A program made the translations under genes and the position numbers. A stretch of 53,770 bases of DNA from positions 1 through 53,770 of the forward strand of contig CAPEBR010000024.1 in assembly GCA_948602995.1 (NCBI GenBank), written 5' to 3'. This document shows positions 33,170-42,691 of the stretch, piece by piece. This stretch comes from an uncultured Dorea sp. (GTDB lineage Bacteria > Bacillota > Clostridia > Lachnospirales > Lachnospiraceae). Positions within the stretch are counted from its first letter, which is position 1, and each line of letters opens with the position of its first letter. The notes under the pieces were generated by a model. It had not been told where the DNA came from. It saw only the letters and a program-made list of their open reading frames with translations, and did no database searches.

Positions 33170-34873
33170 ATGAAGAAACCATTGCCGATAGGTGTTGATA
33201 ATTTTGAGGATATAGTACAATCTGGATATTACTATGTTGATAAAACAATGTTTATAAAAGAAATGTTGGATTTGAAGGGAAAGGTGAAGTTATTCACCAG
33301 ACCCAGGCGTTTTGGAAAAACATTGAATTTAAGTATGCTTCGGTACTTTTTTGAGGATACAGGAGACAAGCTAAAAAATGAGCAGAATAAAGAACTCTTC
33401 CAGGGTATGAAGATTACGGAAGCCGGAGAGAAATATACGGAGCAGATGGGAATGTACCCTGTGATAAATCTGACATTAAAATCAGCCAAACAGGAAGATT
33501 TTGAAAATGCCTATTATACGATGCAGGTTGAAATAGCATCTGAGTTTGACAGACATAGAAGTGTGATTGAAACAGGCAGAGAAAAACTAACTCAAAAAGA
33601 ATATGAACAATATATACGAATTGCAGATGAAGAAGCGGATGAAAAACAGGTCAGAGGTTCATTAAAATTATTTAGCAGATGTATGTATAAAATCACAGGT
33701 ATGAATACTGTCATTCTAATTGACGAGTATGATGTGCCATTGGAGAATGCATATTTTCAGGGATTTTATGAGAAGATGGTGATTTTTATCCGTTCATTGT
33801 TTGAGTCTGGGCTAAAAACAAATGATTATCTACAGTTCGCTGTCATTACGGGCTGCTTAAGAATCTCTAGAGAAAGTATTTTTACCGGATTAAATCATTT
33901 GAAGATTATATCCATACTTGACCAGCAATATAGTGAGCATTTTGGTTTTACGGAATCAGAGGTGCTGCAGATGATGTGGTATTATGGTGCGGAGAGCCGC
34001 TTTTCGACAATGAAGGAATGGTATAATGGCTATACATTTGGTGATACGGAAGTTTACAATCCATGGAGTGTAATTAATTATATGAGTGATCTGAATGCGA
34101 AGCTGGGTGTATTTCCCCGCCCGTATTGGATCAATACCAGTTCCAATGAGATTATTAAAGATCTGATTGTTCGCGCGGACCGGGAGACAAAAAGCCAGAT
34201 TGAGACGCTTTTAAAGGGGGATACACTGGATATTCGGGTGCATGAGGAAGTGACCTATGAGGATATGCATAGCAATAATGAAAATTTGTGGAATTTCCTT
34301 TATTTTACCGGATACCTGACGAAAGAAAGAGAATATTTTATGGAATCGACTATTTTTTTAAAGGTGCGTATTCCAAATATAGAAGTAAAGACAATTTATC
34401 AGAGTACGATTCTAAATTGGATGAAGGGAAATATCAAAAAAGAGAATTTCCATGATTTATATCGAGCGCTGGAGGATGGAAATGGGGATAAGATGAGAGA
34501 TATTTTGAATGGCCAGCTTTTTCAGACGATTAGTTTTTTTGACAGTGCAGAGAATTTTTATCATGGGTTTCTTACAGGGATACTAAGTCAGAGTGAGAAT
34601 TATCTGGTCAAATCTAACCGGGAATCTGGAGATGGGCGGTCAGATATTATGGTAAAGAGCCCGTCTCTTCGGGGCAGGTCATTTGTCTTGGAATTAAAGG
34701 TATCGGATTCGGTTGATAATCTGGAAGTGGATGCGGAAAAAGCATTACAGCAGATTTATGATAGGAACTATATGGAGGAACTTAAGACAGAAGGATATCG
34801 GAAGATAGATTGCTATGGAATATCATTTTATCGAAAAGATTGCGAAGTTAGGTTTGGAAAAGGTCAAAAGTGA
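33170..34873 (+). CDS. AAA-ATPase-like / PD-(D/E)XK nuclease family protein (DUF1703 type)
   Basis: 567 residues. The N-terminal AAA-ATPase_like domain (PF09820) has LPIGVDNFEDIV, YYYVDKTMFIKEML, the P-loop variant RPRRFGKTLNLSML and the Walker B region TVILIDEYDVPLENAY. The C-terminal PDDEXK_9 domain (about 480-565) has GDGRSDIMV and FVLELKVSD, the D...ExK residues. The family is expanded in gut Firmicutes and Bacteroidetes and its role is unresolved; defence or mobile-element ties are suggested but unproven. Three ATGs lie in a row (33164, 33167, 33170) after GGAGGG at 33158-33163; the last has the best spacing. Confidence 0.85.
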   Translation: MKKPLPIGVDNFEDIVQSGYYYVDKTMFIKEMLDLKGKVKLFTRPRRFGKTLNLSMLRYFFEDTGDKLKNEQNKELFQGMKITEAGEKYTEQMGMYPVINLTLKSAKQEDFENAYYTMQVEIASEFDRHRSVIETGREKLTQKEYEQYIRIADEEADEKQVRGSLKLFSRCMYKITGMNTVILIDEYDVPLENAYFQGFYEKMVIFIRSLFESGLKTNDYLQFAVITGCLRISRESIFTGLNHLKIISILDQQYSEHFGFTESEVLQMMWYYGAESRFSTMKEWYNGYTFGDTEVYNPWSVINYMSDLNAKLGVFPRPYWINTSSNEIIKDLIVRADRETKSQIETLLKGDTLDIRVHEEVTYEDMHSNNENLWNFLYFTGYLTKEREYFMESTIFLKVRIPNIEVKTIYQSTILNWMKGNIKKENFHDLYRALEDGNGDKMRDILNGQLFQTISFFDSAENFYHGFLTGILSQSENYLVKSNRESGDGRSDIMVKSPSLRGRSFVLELKVSDSVDNLEVDAEKALQQIYDRNYMEELKTEGYRKIDCYGISFYRKDCEVRFGKGQK

Positions 34874-35287
34874 TTTTATGATACGAAAGAAACAACATAG
34901 AAATAATTATGTGAAGGAGGAGAAGGGGTTCTATTTGCTAATGGACGTATCTTAGATTCAAGAACCAAAGCTATTTCAGAATCAAATAATCTGCATATTT
35001 TATTTTCCATGGATTCATTGGGGGCATTTTTGCCCCTATGGCGGGGTTCTTCCTTTTCCTTATACTATCACTGGATTTGGAGCATAGTTTCCCAAGCCCT
35101 TCCGGCAAGTGAAGAGCTGTGGAGATTGTACAGACAAGCCCGTCTTCCACGGGGGAATCGTTGGGAATGAAGATTATGCAAAGCCGGAGAAAATTACATA
35201 ATAGATGAAGTTATGAAGCGGTGAAAAAAGGAATATGAAAATAAACCTCTGCATACATTGTAAAAACAGTGAGTGCAGGGGTTATAT
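34874..35287 (+). other. Intergenic stretch before spoIIID
   Basis: About 410 nt without a supported gene. A frame without stops runs from about 34927 to 35169 (VLFANGRILDSRTKAISESN and onward) but lacks a start codon near the AAGGAGGAG at 34913-34922, and no family is recognised. A short GGGGCATTTTTGCCCC hairpin lies near 35020-35036. No convincing promoter was found for spoIIID. Confidence 0.3.
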
Positions 35288-35557
35288 ATGAAAGATTATA
35301 TTGAGGAAAGGGCAGTAGAGATCGCATATTATATCATTGAAAATAAGGCAACAGTGAGACAGACGGCGAAGGCGTTTGGAGTTAGTAAGAGTACTATACA
35401 TAAAGACGTAACCGAACGTCTTCTGCAAGTCAACCCATCCTTAGCCTCGGAGGCGAGGAAAATACTAGATGTCAATAAGTCCGAACGGCATATACGCGGT
35501 GGACTTGCTACCAGGGAAAAATATCTTCATTTGGAACACGAGTATGCCCGGCATTAA
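35288..35557 (+). CDS. spoIIID: Sporulation transcriptional regulator SpoIIID
   Basis: 89 residues, close in length and sequence to the Bacillus protein: MKDYIEERAVEIAYYIIENK, helix-turn-helix TVRQTAKAFGVSKSTIHKDV, TERLLQVNPSLASEARKILD and the basic C-terminal helix KSERHIRGGLATREKY. It binds DNA in the mother cell and switches genes during the SigE-to-SigK stage. ATG 35288 matches the known start; an earlier in-frame GTG at 35273 is not needed. It indicates that the organism belongs to a spore-forming lineage. Confidence 0.95.
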   Translation: MKDYIEERAVEIAYYIIENKATVRQTAKAFGVSKSTIHKDVTERLLQVNPSLASEARKILDVNKSERHIRGGLATREKYLHLEHEYARH

Positions 35558-35640
35558 TGGACTTACGCTATGTATAAAAGGAGATTGTAACAGCAAGGGA
35601 AACCGAGCTGCTATAAAACATAAAAACACGGAGGAAGAAC

Positions 35641-36231
35641 ATGAATACGAAATTTACACATGAAACAGCACTGACACTTTTGCAGAAGTATAACAAGGAA
35701 CCTTTTCATATTCTGCACGGGCTTACCGTAGAGGGCTGCATGCGCTGGTTTGCAGAGGAACTGGGTTATGGAGAGGACAAAGATTTCTGGAGCGTCTGCG
35801 GCCTTCTGCATGACATCGACTTTGAGCTTTACCCGGAAGAACACTGCCAGAGGGCAGAGGGAATGTTAAAGGAGGCCGGCGTGGAACCGGAGGTAATTCA
35901 TGCAGTTTTAAGCCATGGATATGGTATCTGCAGTCAGGTAGAGCCGGGGCATGAGATGGAAAAGGTTCTTTTTGCCTGTGACGAGCTTACGGGACTGATC
36001 GGGGCGGCGGCAAAGATGCGTCCATCGAAGAGTGTTATGGATATGGAAGTGAAAAGCCTGAAGAAGAAATTTAAAGATAAGCGTTTTGCTGCCGGATGTT
36101 CAAGAGAGATTATTAGCGAAGGCGCAAAGAAGCTGGGATGGACATTAGAGGATCTTATGGAGAAGACAATTCTTGCTATGCGTTCCTGTGAGGAGTCGGT
36201 AAATACAGAAATGAAAACGCAGATCCACTAG
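35641..36231 (+). CDS. HD domain hydrolase
   Basis: 196 residues with a metal-dependent HD phosphohydrolase core: ILHGLTVEGCMRWFAEELGY, the paired His-Asp in VCGLLHDIDFELYPEEHC, VIHAVLSHGYGICSQ with the further metal His, and FACDELTGLIGAAAKMRPS. Small single-domain HD proteins of this type are common in Clostridia; they may act on nucleotides or phosphorylated small molecules, but the substrate is unknown. CGGAGGAAG precedes the ATG. It follows spoIIID by 83 nt and ends at a good terminator, so it may be cotranscribed with spoIIID. Confidence 0.8.
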   Translation: MNTKFTHETALTLLQKYNKEPFHILHGLTVEGCMRWFAEELGYGEDKDFWSVCGLLHDIDFELYPEEHCQRAEGMLKEAGVEPEVIHAVLSHGYGICSQVEPGHEMEKVLFACDELTGLIGAAAKMRPSKSVMDMEVKSLKKKFKDKRFAAGCSREIISEGAKKLGWTLEDLMEKTILAMRSCEESVNTEMKTQIH

Positions 36232-36254
36232 TGGCAAACCTATTTATAAGAAAG

Positions 36255-36284
36255 AGTAGTGCGAGTTAACGTACTACTTTTTTT
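36255..36284 (+). terminator. Rho-independent terminator
   Basis: AGTAGTGCG... pairs imperfectly with ...CGTACTACT around AGTTAA and is followed by TTTTTTT. It ends the HD hydrolase transcript. Confidence 0.7.
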
Positions 36285-36350
36285 ATTGGAAGCGGTTTTC
36301 CCTATATCAGTGGCTATAAAAAAGTCTGTCTTAAGGAAAGATGTAAAATA

Positions 36351-36364
36351 TTTTACTGGTAAAA
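36351..36364. promoter_or_regulatory. Candidate LacI-type operator 1
   Basis: TTTTACTGGTAAAA: the arms TTTTAC and GTAAAA are perfectly inverted around TG, the design of LacI-family operators. A second, slightly degenerate copy lies 149 bp downstream inside the promoter, so two-site binding with a DNA loop is possible. Confidence 0.45.
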
Positions 36365-36492
36365 AATATAAGTTTTATCAAATTAAAGAATGAGGAAACA
36401 AAAATATGCATATTAATATTGTGCAATATGCATAAAAAATAAATGAGAAAAATATGAAAAACGTAAAAATATTCTTTTTCAATAATTTAATA

Positions 36493-36521
36493 TTGACTTT
36501 TTAACTGGTAAATAATAGAAT
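36493..36521 (+). promoter_or_regulatory. Promoter with embedded operator 2 for the second sugar locus
   Basis: TTGACT (36493-36498), a 17-nt spacer and TAGAAT (36516-36521). The spacer holds TTTAACTGGTAAAT (36500-36513), a near copy of the upstream TTTTACTGGTAAAA palindrome. A repressor bound here would block RNA polymerase directly. It lies 33 nt before the binding-protein gene. Confidence 0.6.
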
Positions 36522-36553
36522 GAGTTTATCAAGTAAAACAGGAGGATACAATT

Positions 36554-37786
36554 ATGAAGAAAAAGTTAGCAACAATGTTGATTCTGGCGCTTACAGGGAC
36601 AATGGTTCTTGGTGCATGCGGCTCGAAGGAGGAAGACGGAAAGACAAGCGATGGAAAGGTAAAGGTCCGTTTTGCTTCATGGGATGAGGCGGAGGATGTT
36701 GATGCGCAGCAGGCCACAGTTGACAAGTTTAATGCGGAGCATGATGACATTGAGGTAACCTTAGAGGCTTACGGCGGTGAGTTCGATACAAAGATCAGCG
36801 CCGGAATGGGATCGAATGATATGCCTGATGTTATGTACATGTGGAACTACCCGGCATATGCCCAGGGCCTGGAGCCGCTTGATTCCTACATAGAGAAAGA
36901 AGGAGAGGATTACAAGAAGAACTTCTATGATACTCTTTGGAACTATAATTCCTATGACGGAAGCACATACGGAATTCCGATTGGATTTACAACTCATGCA
37001 TTATTCTATAACAAAGACATTTTTAAAGAAGCAGGAGTTGCAGAGCCTACGAATGACTGGACATGGGATGACGTCAAAGCGGCAGCTAAGACCATTACGG
37101 AAAAATGTGACGGTAAGAAGGGCTTTTCCTTCCAGATGAAGCCGGACCCGTATGATTACGAGATGTATCTGTGGAGCAATGGAACAGCTTATGTGAATGA
37201 TGCCGGTGAACTGGAAGGCAATTTAAATTCCGATAAGGCAAAGGAAGTATTTAAGATGTTCCAGGAGATGGAAAAGGATGAATATGCAGTTGCAACAGAG
37301 AAGAGCGGTACAGATGAGTTCCGTTCAGGAAATACAGCAATGTATGTATATGGCTCCTGGTCCATCAATACGCTTAAGGAAGATGGGGTGAATTTTGGGG
37401 TTGTTAACATTCCGTCCTTTGGCACACAGCCATCTGTCAGCATCTTAAGTTCATCCGGAATCTCCATGTCAAAAGACAGCAAGAACAAAGAGGCGGCATG
37501 GGAATTCATTAAATTTTGGACAAGCGAGGAGATGAACAAGGAAAGAATCGGTATGGAGCTTCCGGTACTGTATTCAGTTGTTGAGTCAGAGGGCATCATG
37601 GATCAGCCGGAATATGCACCATTCTATACCATGCTTGAACAGAGCTCTGACTATACGCCGGCAAGCTTTATCTATGAGAGTTGGTCAGAACTGTCCGAGA
37701 GTCTCTCCCTTTCCTTTGAGAGAGTATTTAACCCGAGTGCAATGGAGGATCCGGCAGAAGTATTAGACGAGGCAGTACAGCAGTAA
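36554..37786 (+). CDS. Sugar ABC transporter substrate-binding lipoprotein
   Basis: 410-residue SBP_bac_1 family lipoprotein: signal peptide MKKKLATMLILALTGTMVLG with Cys22 in the lipobox LGAC, then VRFASWDEAEDVDAQQATVD, MPDVMYMWNYPAYAQGLEPL, YGIPIGFTTHALFYNKDIFK and KEAAWEFIKFWTSEEM. It captures a sugar for the two permeases downstream. The ATG follows AGGAGG by 8 nt. As the first gene of an operon with GH2, GH65 and beta-phosphoglucomutase, its ligand probably contains galactose and alpha-linked glucose, by inference. Confidence 0.92.
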   Translation: MKKKLATMLILALTGTMVLGACGSKEEDGKTSDGKVKVRFASWDEAEDVDAQQATVDKFNAEHDDIEVTLEAYGGEFDTKISAGMGSNDMPDVMYMWNYPAYAQGLEPLDSYIEKEGEDYKKNFYDTLWNYNSYDGSTYGIPIGFTTHALFYNKDIFKEAGVAEPTNDWTWDDVKAAAKTITEKCDGKKGFSFQMKPDPYDYEMYLWSNGTAYVNDAGELEGNLNSDKAKEVFKMFQEMEKDEYAVATEKSGTDEFRSGNTAMYVYGSWSINTLKEDGVNFGVVNIPSFGTQPSVSILSSSGISMSKDSKNKEAAWEFIKFWTSEEMNKERIGMELPVLYSVVESEGIMDQPEYAPFYTMLEQSSDYTPASFIYESWSELSESLSLSFERVFNPSAMEDPAEVLDEAVQQ

Positions 37787-37814
37787 GCAACACCCCTTTA
37801 AGGAGGATCAGGGA

Positions 37815-38741
37815 ATGAAGCAGAAAAAAGTGCTTAAGAGAGCAACGCCATATCTCTTTATTTTACCGTGGATTATCGGCTTTCTCGTGTTTACAATTGG
37901 CCCGTTGATATTTTCACTCGTAATGAGCTTCTTCAACTGGCCGCTGGCAGCAGACCCGGAATTTGTAGGGTTCGGCAATTATATGGAAATGTTTACCAGT
38001 GATAAGCAGTTTTTTAAGTCACTGACCATCAGTTTGAAATATGCAGCGATCTTCGTGCCGCTCAACATGATCATTGCGTTGTTTCTCGCAATGCTGATTA
38101 CACAGCCAGTGAGGGGCGTAAAGGTATTCAGGACAATTTTCTACATTCCGACCGTTATCTCTGGAGTAGCAGTATCCATTCTGTGGGGATGGATACTGAA
38201 CGGAGATTACGGCGTGCTGAATTACCTTCTTTCCTTAATCGGAATTAAGGGTCCGAAGTGGCTGGTTGACCCGGCGTGGGCGATTCTGGCTGTTATTATA
38301 GCCAGCGCATTCGGAGTTGGAAGTATGATGCTGATCTTCTATACAGATATTAAGAATATTCCGATTGATGTGTATGAGGCGGCATCCATTGACGGCGCAA
38401 ATCCGGCAAGGCAGTTCTTCAGCATTACACTGCCGATCATCACACCGACCATTTTATTTAACCTGATCACATCCATTATCAGTTCCTTCCAGCAGGTAAC
38501 ACTGGTAATGCTTCTGACAGGCGGCGGTCCGCTGAAATCGACATACTTCTACGGACTTTATACATACAATAATGCATTCAAGCATCACAAGCTTGGATAT
38601 GCCAGTGCCAATGCATGGGTTATGTTTGTAATCATCCTGTGTCTGACCGCACTTGTATTCAAGTCATCCTCTGCATGGGTATTCTATGAGACAGAAGCCG
38701 GCGGAGCACAGAAAAAGGCGAAAAAAGGAGGTAAGCGGTAA
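37815..38741 (+). CDS. Sugar ABC transporter permease (MalF/UgpA type)
   Basis: 308 residues with six hydrophobic segments: ATPYLFILPWIIGFLVFTIG near the start, the EAA coupling loop VYEAASIDGANPARQFFSIT, and a charged C-terminal KKAKKGGKR. It pairs with the next gene's product, whose ATG overlaps its stop (TAATG). AAGGAGG lies before the ATG. No ATPase gene is in the operon, so a shared ATPase encoded elsewhere must energise it. Confidence 0.93.
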   Translation: MKQKKVLKRATPYLFILPWIIGFLVFTIGPLIFSLVMSFFNWPLAADPEFVGFGNYMEMFTSDKQFFKSLTISLKYAAIFVPLNMIIALFLAMLITQPVRGVKVFRTIFYIPTVISGVAVSILWGWILNGDYGVLNYLLSLIGIKGPKWLVDPAWAILAVIIASAFGVGSMMLIFYTDIKNIPIDVYEAASIDGANPARQFFSITLPIITPTILFNLITSIISSFQQVTLVMLLTGGGPLKSTYFYGLYTYNNAFKHHKLGYASANAWVMFVIILCLTALVFKSSSAWVFYETEAGGAQKKAKKGGKR

Positions 38742-39562
38742 TGAAAATGTCTAGAGTATCAAAAGTTATTATATATATTCTGCTTGGACTGATGGCGCTT
38801 TACTTCCTGTCACCGTTTATCTATATGCTGTTTACAGCATTTAAGACAGAAGCAGAGGCAATCGCCTATCCGCCGAAGCTTTTCCCGGCAAAATGGCTCT
38901 GGCAGAACTTCAAGGAAGCATGGAATGCACAGCCATTCGGAACCTTTTTGTGGAACTCAATTCTCGTAACAGTAGGAACAACAGTAGGCCAGGTCATATC
39001 CTGTTCACTGGTAGCATACGGATTTGCACGGTTTAACTTCAAAGGAAAGAACATCCTGTTCATGATACTCCTTTCAACCATGATGATCCCATGGGACGTA
39101 ACCATGATTCCCCAGTACATGGAATTTAAGATGTTCGGGTGGATCAACACATTAAAACCACTGATCATCCCCGCATGGTTCGGTTCCGCATACTACATAT
39201 TCCTGATGCGCCAGTTCCTGATGGGCGTGCCGAGAGACTTCGAAGAAGCAGCACGCATTGATGGAGCAAACGCATTTCAGATCTATTGGAAAATATTTAT
39301 GCCAATACTAAAGCCTTCACTAATCCTGGTCGGCGTACTGAACATGATCAGCGTATGGAACGACTATCTCGGCCCATTGATCTTCCTGCAGGACAGAAGC
39401 AAATACACACTTGCCCTCGGCCTTGCAGCCTTCAAAGGCGTTCACGAGACACAGATCATTCCGATGCTCTGCATCACAATTATCATGATCATCCCGCCAA
39501 TCATCATATTCATCATTGCCCAGAAATACATCGTAGAAGGCACCAGCGGCTCCATCAAATAG
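38741..39562 (+). CDS. Sugar ABC transporter permease (MalG/UgpE type)
   Basis: 273 residues with six hydrophobic segments: YFLSPFIYMLFTAFKTEAEA near the start, SLVAYGFARFNFKGKNILFM, the EAA loop DFEEAARIDGANAFQIYWKI, and the C-terminal IAQKYIVEGTSGSIK typical of the class. It overlaps the previous gene by one base, showing translational coupling. In its last third the DNA shifts to more C-ending codons than its neighbours. A GC-rich hairpin separates it from the GH2 gene. Confidence 0.93.
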   Translation: MKMSRVSKVIIYILLGLMALYFLSPFIYMLFTAFKTEAEAIAYPPKLFPAKWLWQNFKEAWNAQPFGTFLWNSILVTVGTTVGQVISCSLVAYGFARFNFKGKNILFMILLSTMMIPWDVTMIPQYMEFKMFGWINTLKPLIIPAWFGSAYYIFLMRQFLMGVPRDFEEAARIDGANAFQIYWKIFMPILKPSLILVGVLNMISVWNDYLGPLIFLQDRSKYTLALGLAAFKGVHETQIIPMLCITIIMIIPPIIIFIIAQKYIVEGTSGSIK

Positions 39563-39597
39563 CCAGAAAGCAGCCAAAAAGCTCCGAGAGGCCAAGG

Positions 39598-39635
39598 GGA
39601 CGGGGGAACGCAGCCCCAGCGAGGCTGCCCCGTCC
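39598..39635 (+). terminator. GC-rich hairpin between permease and GH2 gene
   Basis: GGACGGGG...GCAGCC pairs with GGCTGCCCCGTCC around a CCAGCGA loop. The outer arms resemble the GGGACGGGGC palindrome family. Without a T tract it may be a processing or stability element rather than a full terminator, leaving the GH2 and GH65 genes in the operon. Confidence 0.45.
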
Positions 39636-39673
39636 GGAGGCCGCGAAGCGGTCAAATATGAAAGGAGAACAAC

Positions 39674-42670
39674 ATGTCAGCACGAGTGAAAAAAAGATGG
39701 GAAGACCATCAACTGGAACAAATAGGCAGAAGAGAAGCTCGTACTTCATTTTATCGGGATTCTTCCGCAAGACTTACGCTGAACGGCGAATGGAAATTTT
39801 TATATAAGGAAGCTCCCGAACTTTCTCCGGAAGGGTTTATGAATAAACAGGCAGACACAGACGGATGGGACAGGATCGATGTCCCATCCGTCTGGCAGTT
39901 AAGGGGATATGACCGGATGCACTATACAGACGTACTATACCTGTTTCCGGTAAATCCGCCCTATGTGCCTACAGAGAACCCGACGGGGATCTATAAAAGA
40001 ACATTTCAACTGGATAAAGCGTGGCTCAAAAACGACACCATTTTAAAATTCCACGGAGTAGACAGTGCATACGATGTCTGGATAAACGGCAGCCATGCAG
40101 GATACGGAAAGGTCAGCCGGCTTCAGGCAGAATATGACATCACCGGATTAGTCTGCGAAGGCGAGAATGATATTACAGTCCGCGTATATAAATGGTCTGA
40201 CGGAACCTATCTGGAGGATCAGGATATGTGGTGGCTGTCCGGGATCTACCGGGATGTGGAACTGATCAATGAGCCGGCGAATGCGCTCTTAGACGTCCAG
40301 GCCGAAGGAGACCTGGATGAAGACTACAGGAATGGAATACTAAAGGCAAGAATCCGAACAAAGAAGGAAAACAGCCAGGGCTCATGGAGACTTTGCAAAG
40401 ACCAGGCTCTCTGCGCAGAAGGAACGTTCCATTCAGAAAAGGGAAAGGCTTCTGTACAACAAGAGATCCCGGATGTCCGCAGATGGACAGCAGAGACGCC
40501 AGAGCTTTATGAGTTGTATGTATTTACAGAAGAACAGGAGATCTGCGTGCGTGTCGGGTTCCGTAAGGTGGAAATGATTGATCATAACTTTTGCGTAAAT
40601 GGAAAGACTCTTCTGCTAAATGGAGTCAACCACCATGACTACAACCCAAAGGAAGGGCGAAGCGTCACTTATGAGCAGATGAAAGAAGACATTATTCTAA
40701 TGAAGCAGCATAATATTAACGCAGTGCGCTGCTCCCACTATCCAGCAAACAACTATTTCTACGATCTGTGTGATGAATATGGGCTTTACGTAATTGATGA
40801 GGCAGATCTGGAATGTCATGGCTTTGAGTGGGTGGAAAATTACACATGGATTACAGATGATCCGTCATGGGAAAAAGCATATGTGGACCGCAGTGTGCGC
40901 ATGGTGAAGCAGAACCGGAATCATCCTGCCATTATTATGTGGTCCATGGGGAATGAGTCCTCCTTTGGCTGCAATTTCCGGAGTGCAGCCAGGGCAATCC
41001 GGGAGACTGATTCCACGAGACTGATACATTATGAAGGAGATTCTGAGGCAGAGGTAACGGATGTATATTCCACTATGTATACAAGGCTAAAACCCCTCGA
41101 AGAGATTGCACGGACAGATGAGAAGGGCAATAAACCCCATGTCATGTGCGAATACGGACATGCGATGGGGAATGGGCCCGGCGGCCTTATGGAGTACCAG
41201 AAGCTGTACCGGAAGTATAAGCGTCTCCAGGGAGGATTTTTATGGGAATGGTACGATCATGGAATTTATACACAGGAAGACGGGAAGACCTATTACCGTT
41301 ATGGAGGAAACTATGGCGACTTTCCCACCAATGGAAACTTTTGTATTGACGGAATTCTGATGCCTGACCGTACGCCCTCTCCGGCGCTTCTGGAATATAA
41401 GCAGGTGATTGCGCCAGTAGAGGTAACGCGCGTGAAAGGGAGAAACAGTGAGATAGAGCTTAAGAACTACTATACCTTCCGCACCCTGGAGGGTCTGTAC
41501 CTTTACTGGCAGATAAAGGGAGCGGGACAGGTGATCTGCGAGGGCACGGTAGAATCCCTTTCTGCCGGACCAGGCGAAAGCCAGAGAGTTCAGATTCCTT
41601 ACGGGGAGTATAACCCGCAGCCCAATGTCCGCTATTATCTGAATCTTTCTGTCCGGGAAAAGGAGGATCTGCCCTATGCAAAAAAAGGCCATGAGATTAC
41701 ACATGTTCAGTTTGAACTGGAGGAAAAAGTGGTTCAGACCATAGAGCGCCCGTCAGGAGAGCCGCTTCGCACAGCAGAGGAGGAAGGGATTCTTACCATA
41801 GAAAATGACAGACTGTGTGTAAAATTCCATACGGTCTTTGGCCGGCTTTTGTCTGTAGCAGCAGAAGGAGAGTTATATCTGACAGAGGGACCCGAGATGA
41901 CGGTTTACCGCGCAACCATTGACAATGATATGTATAAGAAGGATGACTGGATGAACAAATATTTTATCCAGCTGTCCAGTGAACAGAACGAAGACTTTTC
42001 CTGGGAGGAACATAAAGACCAGGTGGCAGTGACTATCCGCAAATATTTTGGGTGTCTGAACCAGTCATGGGGTTATGAATGCACATACGAATATAGCATT
42101 TATTCATGCGGACAGATAGAGGTGCGCCTGGATGCCAGGGAGATACAGAGAGGGAAGCTCGAACCCGGATTCCTTCCGCGCCTGGGGATTAAGATGCGGG
42201 GGAACCGTCTGCTCCAGAAGACAGTCTGGGAAGGCATGGGACCAGGAGAGAATTACCCGGACAGCAGGCAGGCGTGTCAGATGGACATCTACAAAAGTAC
42301 GGTGGATGCAATGGGCGTAAACTATGTGTATCCTCAGGAAAATGGACACAGAGAGGATGTTTACTGGTTTGGTATTGGAAATGGAAGGAAAACCCTTCTG
42401 TGTACAATGGAGAGCCCGCTTGGGCTGAATCTTTCCAACTTTACGGATGAAAATATAGAGAATGCGGCGCATCCATTTGAACTGGAGCAGGCAGAAGACG
42501 TTATTATCCACATGGACTACAGGCAGTCCGGGCTTGGCAGCAACAGCTGCGGGGAAGAGCAGCTTGAAAAGTATAAAGTAAAACGAGAAGATTTTGTGAT
42601 GGCCTTCCGTCTTCAGATTGTGGAGGACGGCTGTGAGCTAAAGGAGGCATCATGTAGATATCTGCAGTAA
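39674..42670 (+). CDS. Beta-galactosidase, glycoside hydrolase family 2 (LacZ-like)
   Basis: 998 residues with the full LacZ domain order: sugar-binding jelly-roll (about 30-200), Ig-like domain, TIM barrel (about 310-600), second Ig-like domain and the C-terminal beta-galactosidase small-chain domain (about 720-990). The catalytic acid/base is Glu428 in MWSMGNESSFG and the nucleophile is Glu525 in GGFLWEWYDHG. There is no signal peptide, so it acts in the cytoplasm on imported sugar. AAAGGAGAAC precedes the ATG. It lies in an operon between the permeases and a GH65 phosphorylase, so its natural substrate need not be lactose. Confidence 0.93.
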   Translation: MSARVKKRWEDHQLEQIGRREARTSFYRDSSARLTLNGEWKFLYKEAPELSPEGFMNKQADTDGWDRIDVPSVWQLRGYDRMHYTDVLYLFPVNPPYVPTENPTGIYKRTFQLDKAWLKNDTILKFHGVDSAYDVWINGSHAGYGKVSRLQAEYDITGLVCEGENDITVRVYKWSDGTYLEDQDMWWLSGIYRDVELINEPANALLDVQAEGDLDEDYRNGILKARIRTKKENSQGSWRLCKDQALCAEGTFHSEKGKASVQQEIPDVRRWTAETPELYELYVFTEEQEICVRVGFRKVEMIDHNFCVNGKTLLLNGVNHHDYNPKEGRSVTYEQMKEDIILMKQHNINAVRCSHYPANNYFYDLCDEYGLYVIDEADLECHGFEWVENYTWITDDPSWEKAYVDRSVRMVKQNRNHPAIIMWSMGNESSFGCNFRSAARAIRETDSTRLIHYEGDSEAEVTDVYSTMYTRLKPLEEIARTDEKGNKPHVMCEYGHAMGNGPGGLMEYQKLYRKYKRLQGGFLWEWYDHGIYTQEDGKTYYRYGGNYGDFPTNGNFCIDGILMPDRTPSPALLEYKQVIAPVEVTRVKGRNSEIELKNYYTFRTLEGLYLYWQIKGAGQVICEGTVESLSAGPGESQRVQIPYGEYNPQPNVRYYLNLSVREKEDLPYAKKGHEITHVQFELEEKVVQTIERPSGEPLRTAEEEGILTIENDRLCVKFHTVFGRLLSVAAEGELYLTEGPEMTVYRATIDNDMYKKDDWMNKYFIQLSSEQNEDFSWEEHKDQVAVTIRKYFGCLNQSWGYECTYEYSIYSCGQIEVRLDAREIQRGKLEPGFLPRLGIKMRGNRLLQKTVWEGMGPGENYPDSRQACQMDIYKSTVDAMGVNYVYPQENGHREDVYWFGIGNGRKTLLCTMESPLGLNLSNFTDENIENAAHPFELEQAEDVIIHMDYRQSGLGSNSCGEEQLEKYKVKREDFVMAFRLQIVEDGCELKEASCRYLQ

Positions 42671-42691
42671 GGAGAGGAGAAAGTAAGGCAT

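Noticed and set aside
34927..35169. Open frame of about 80 codons as a small gene
   Set aside because: No start codon at the AGGAGG-like site and no family similarity that I can recognise; kept only as a remark.
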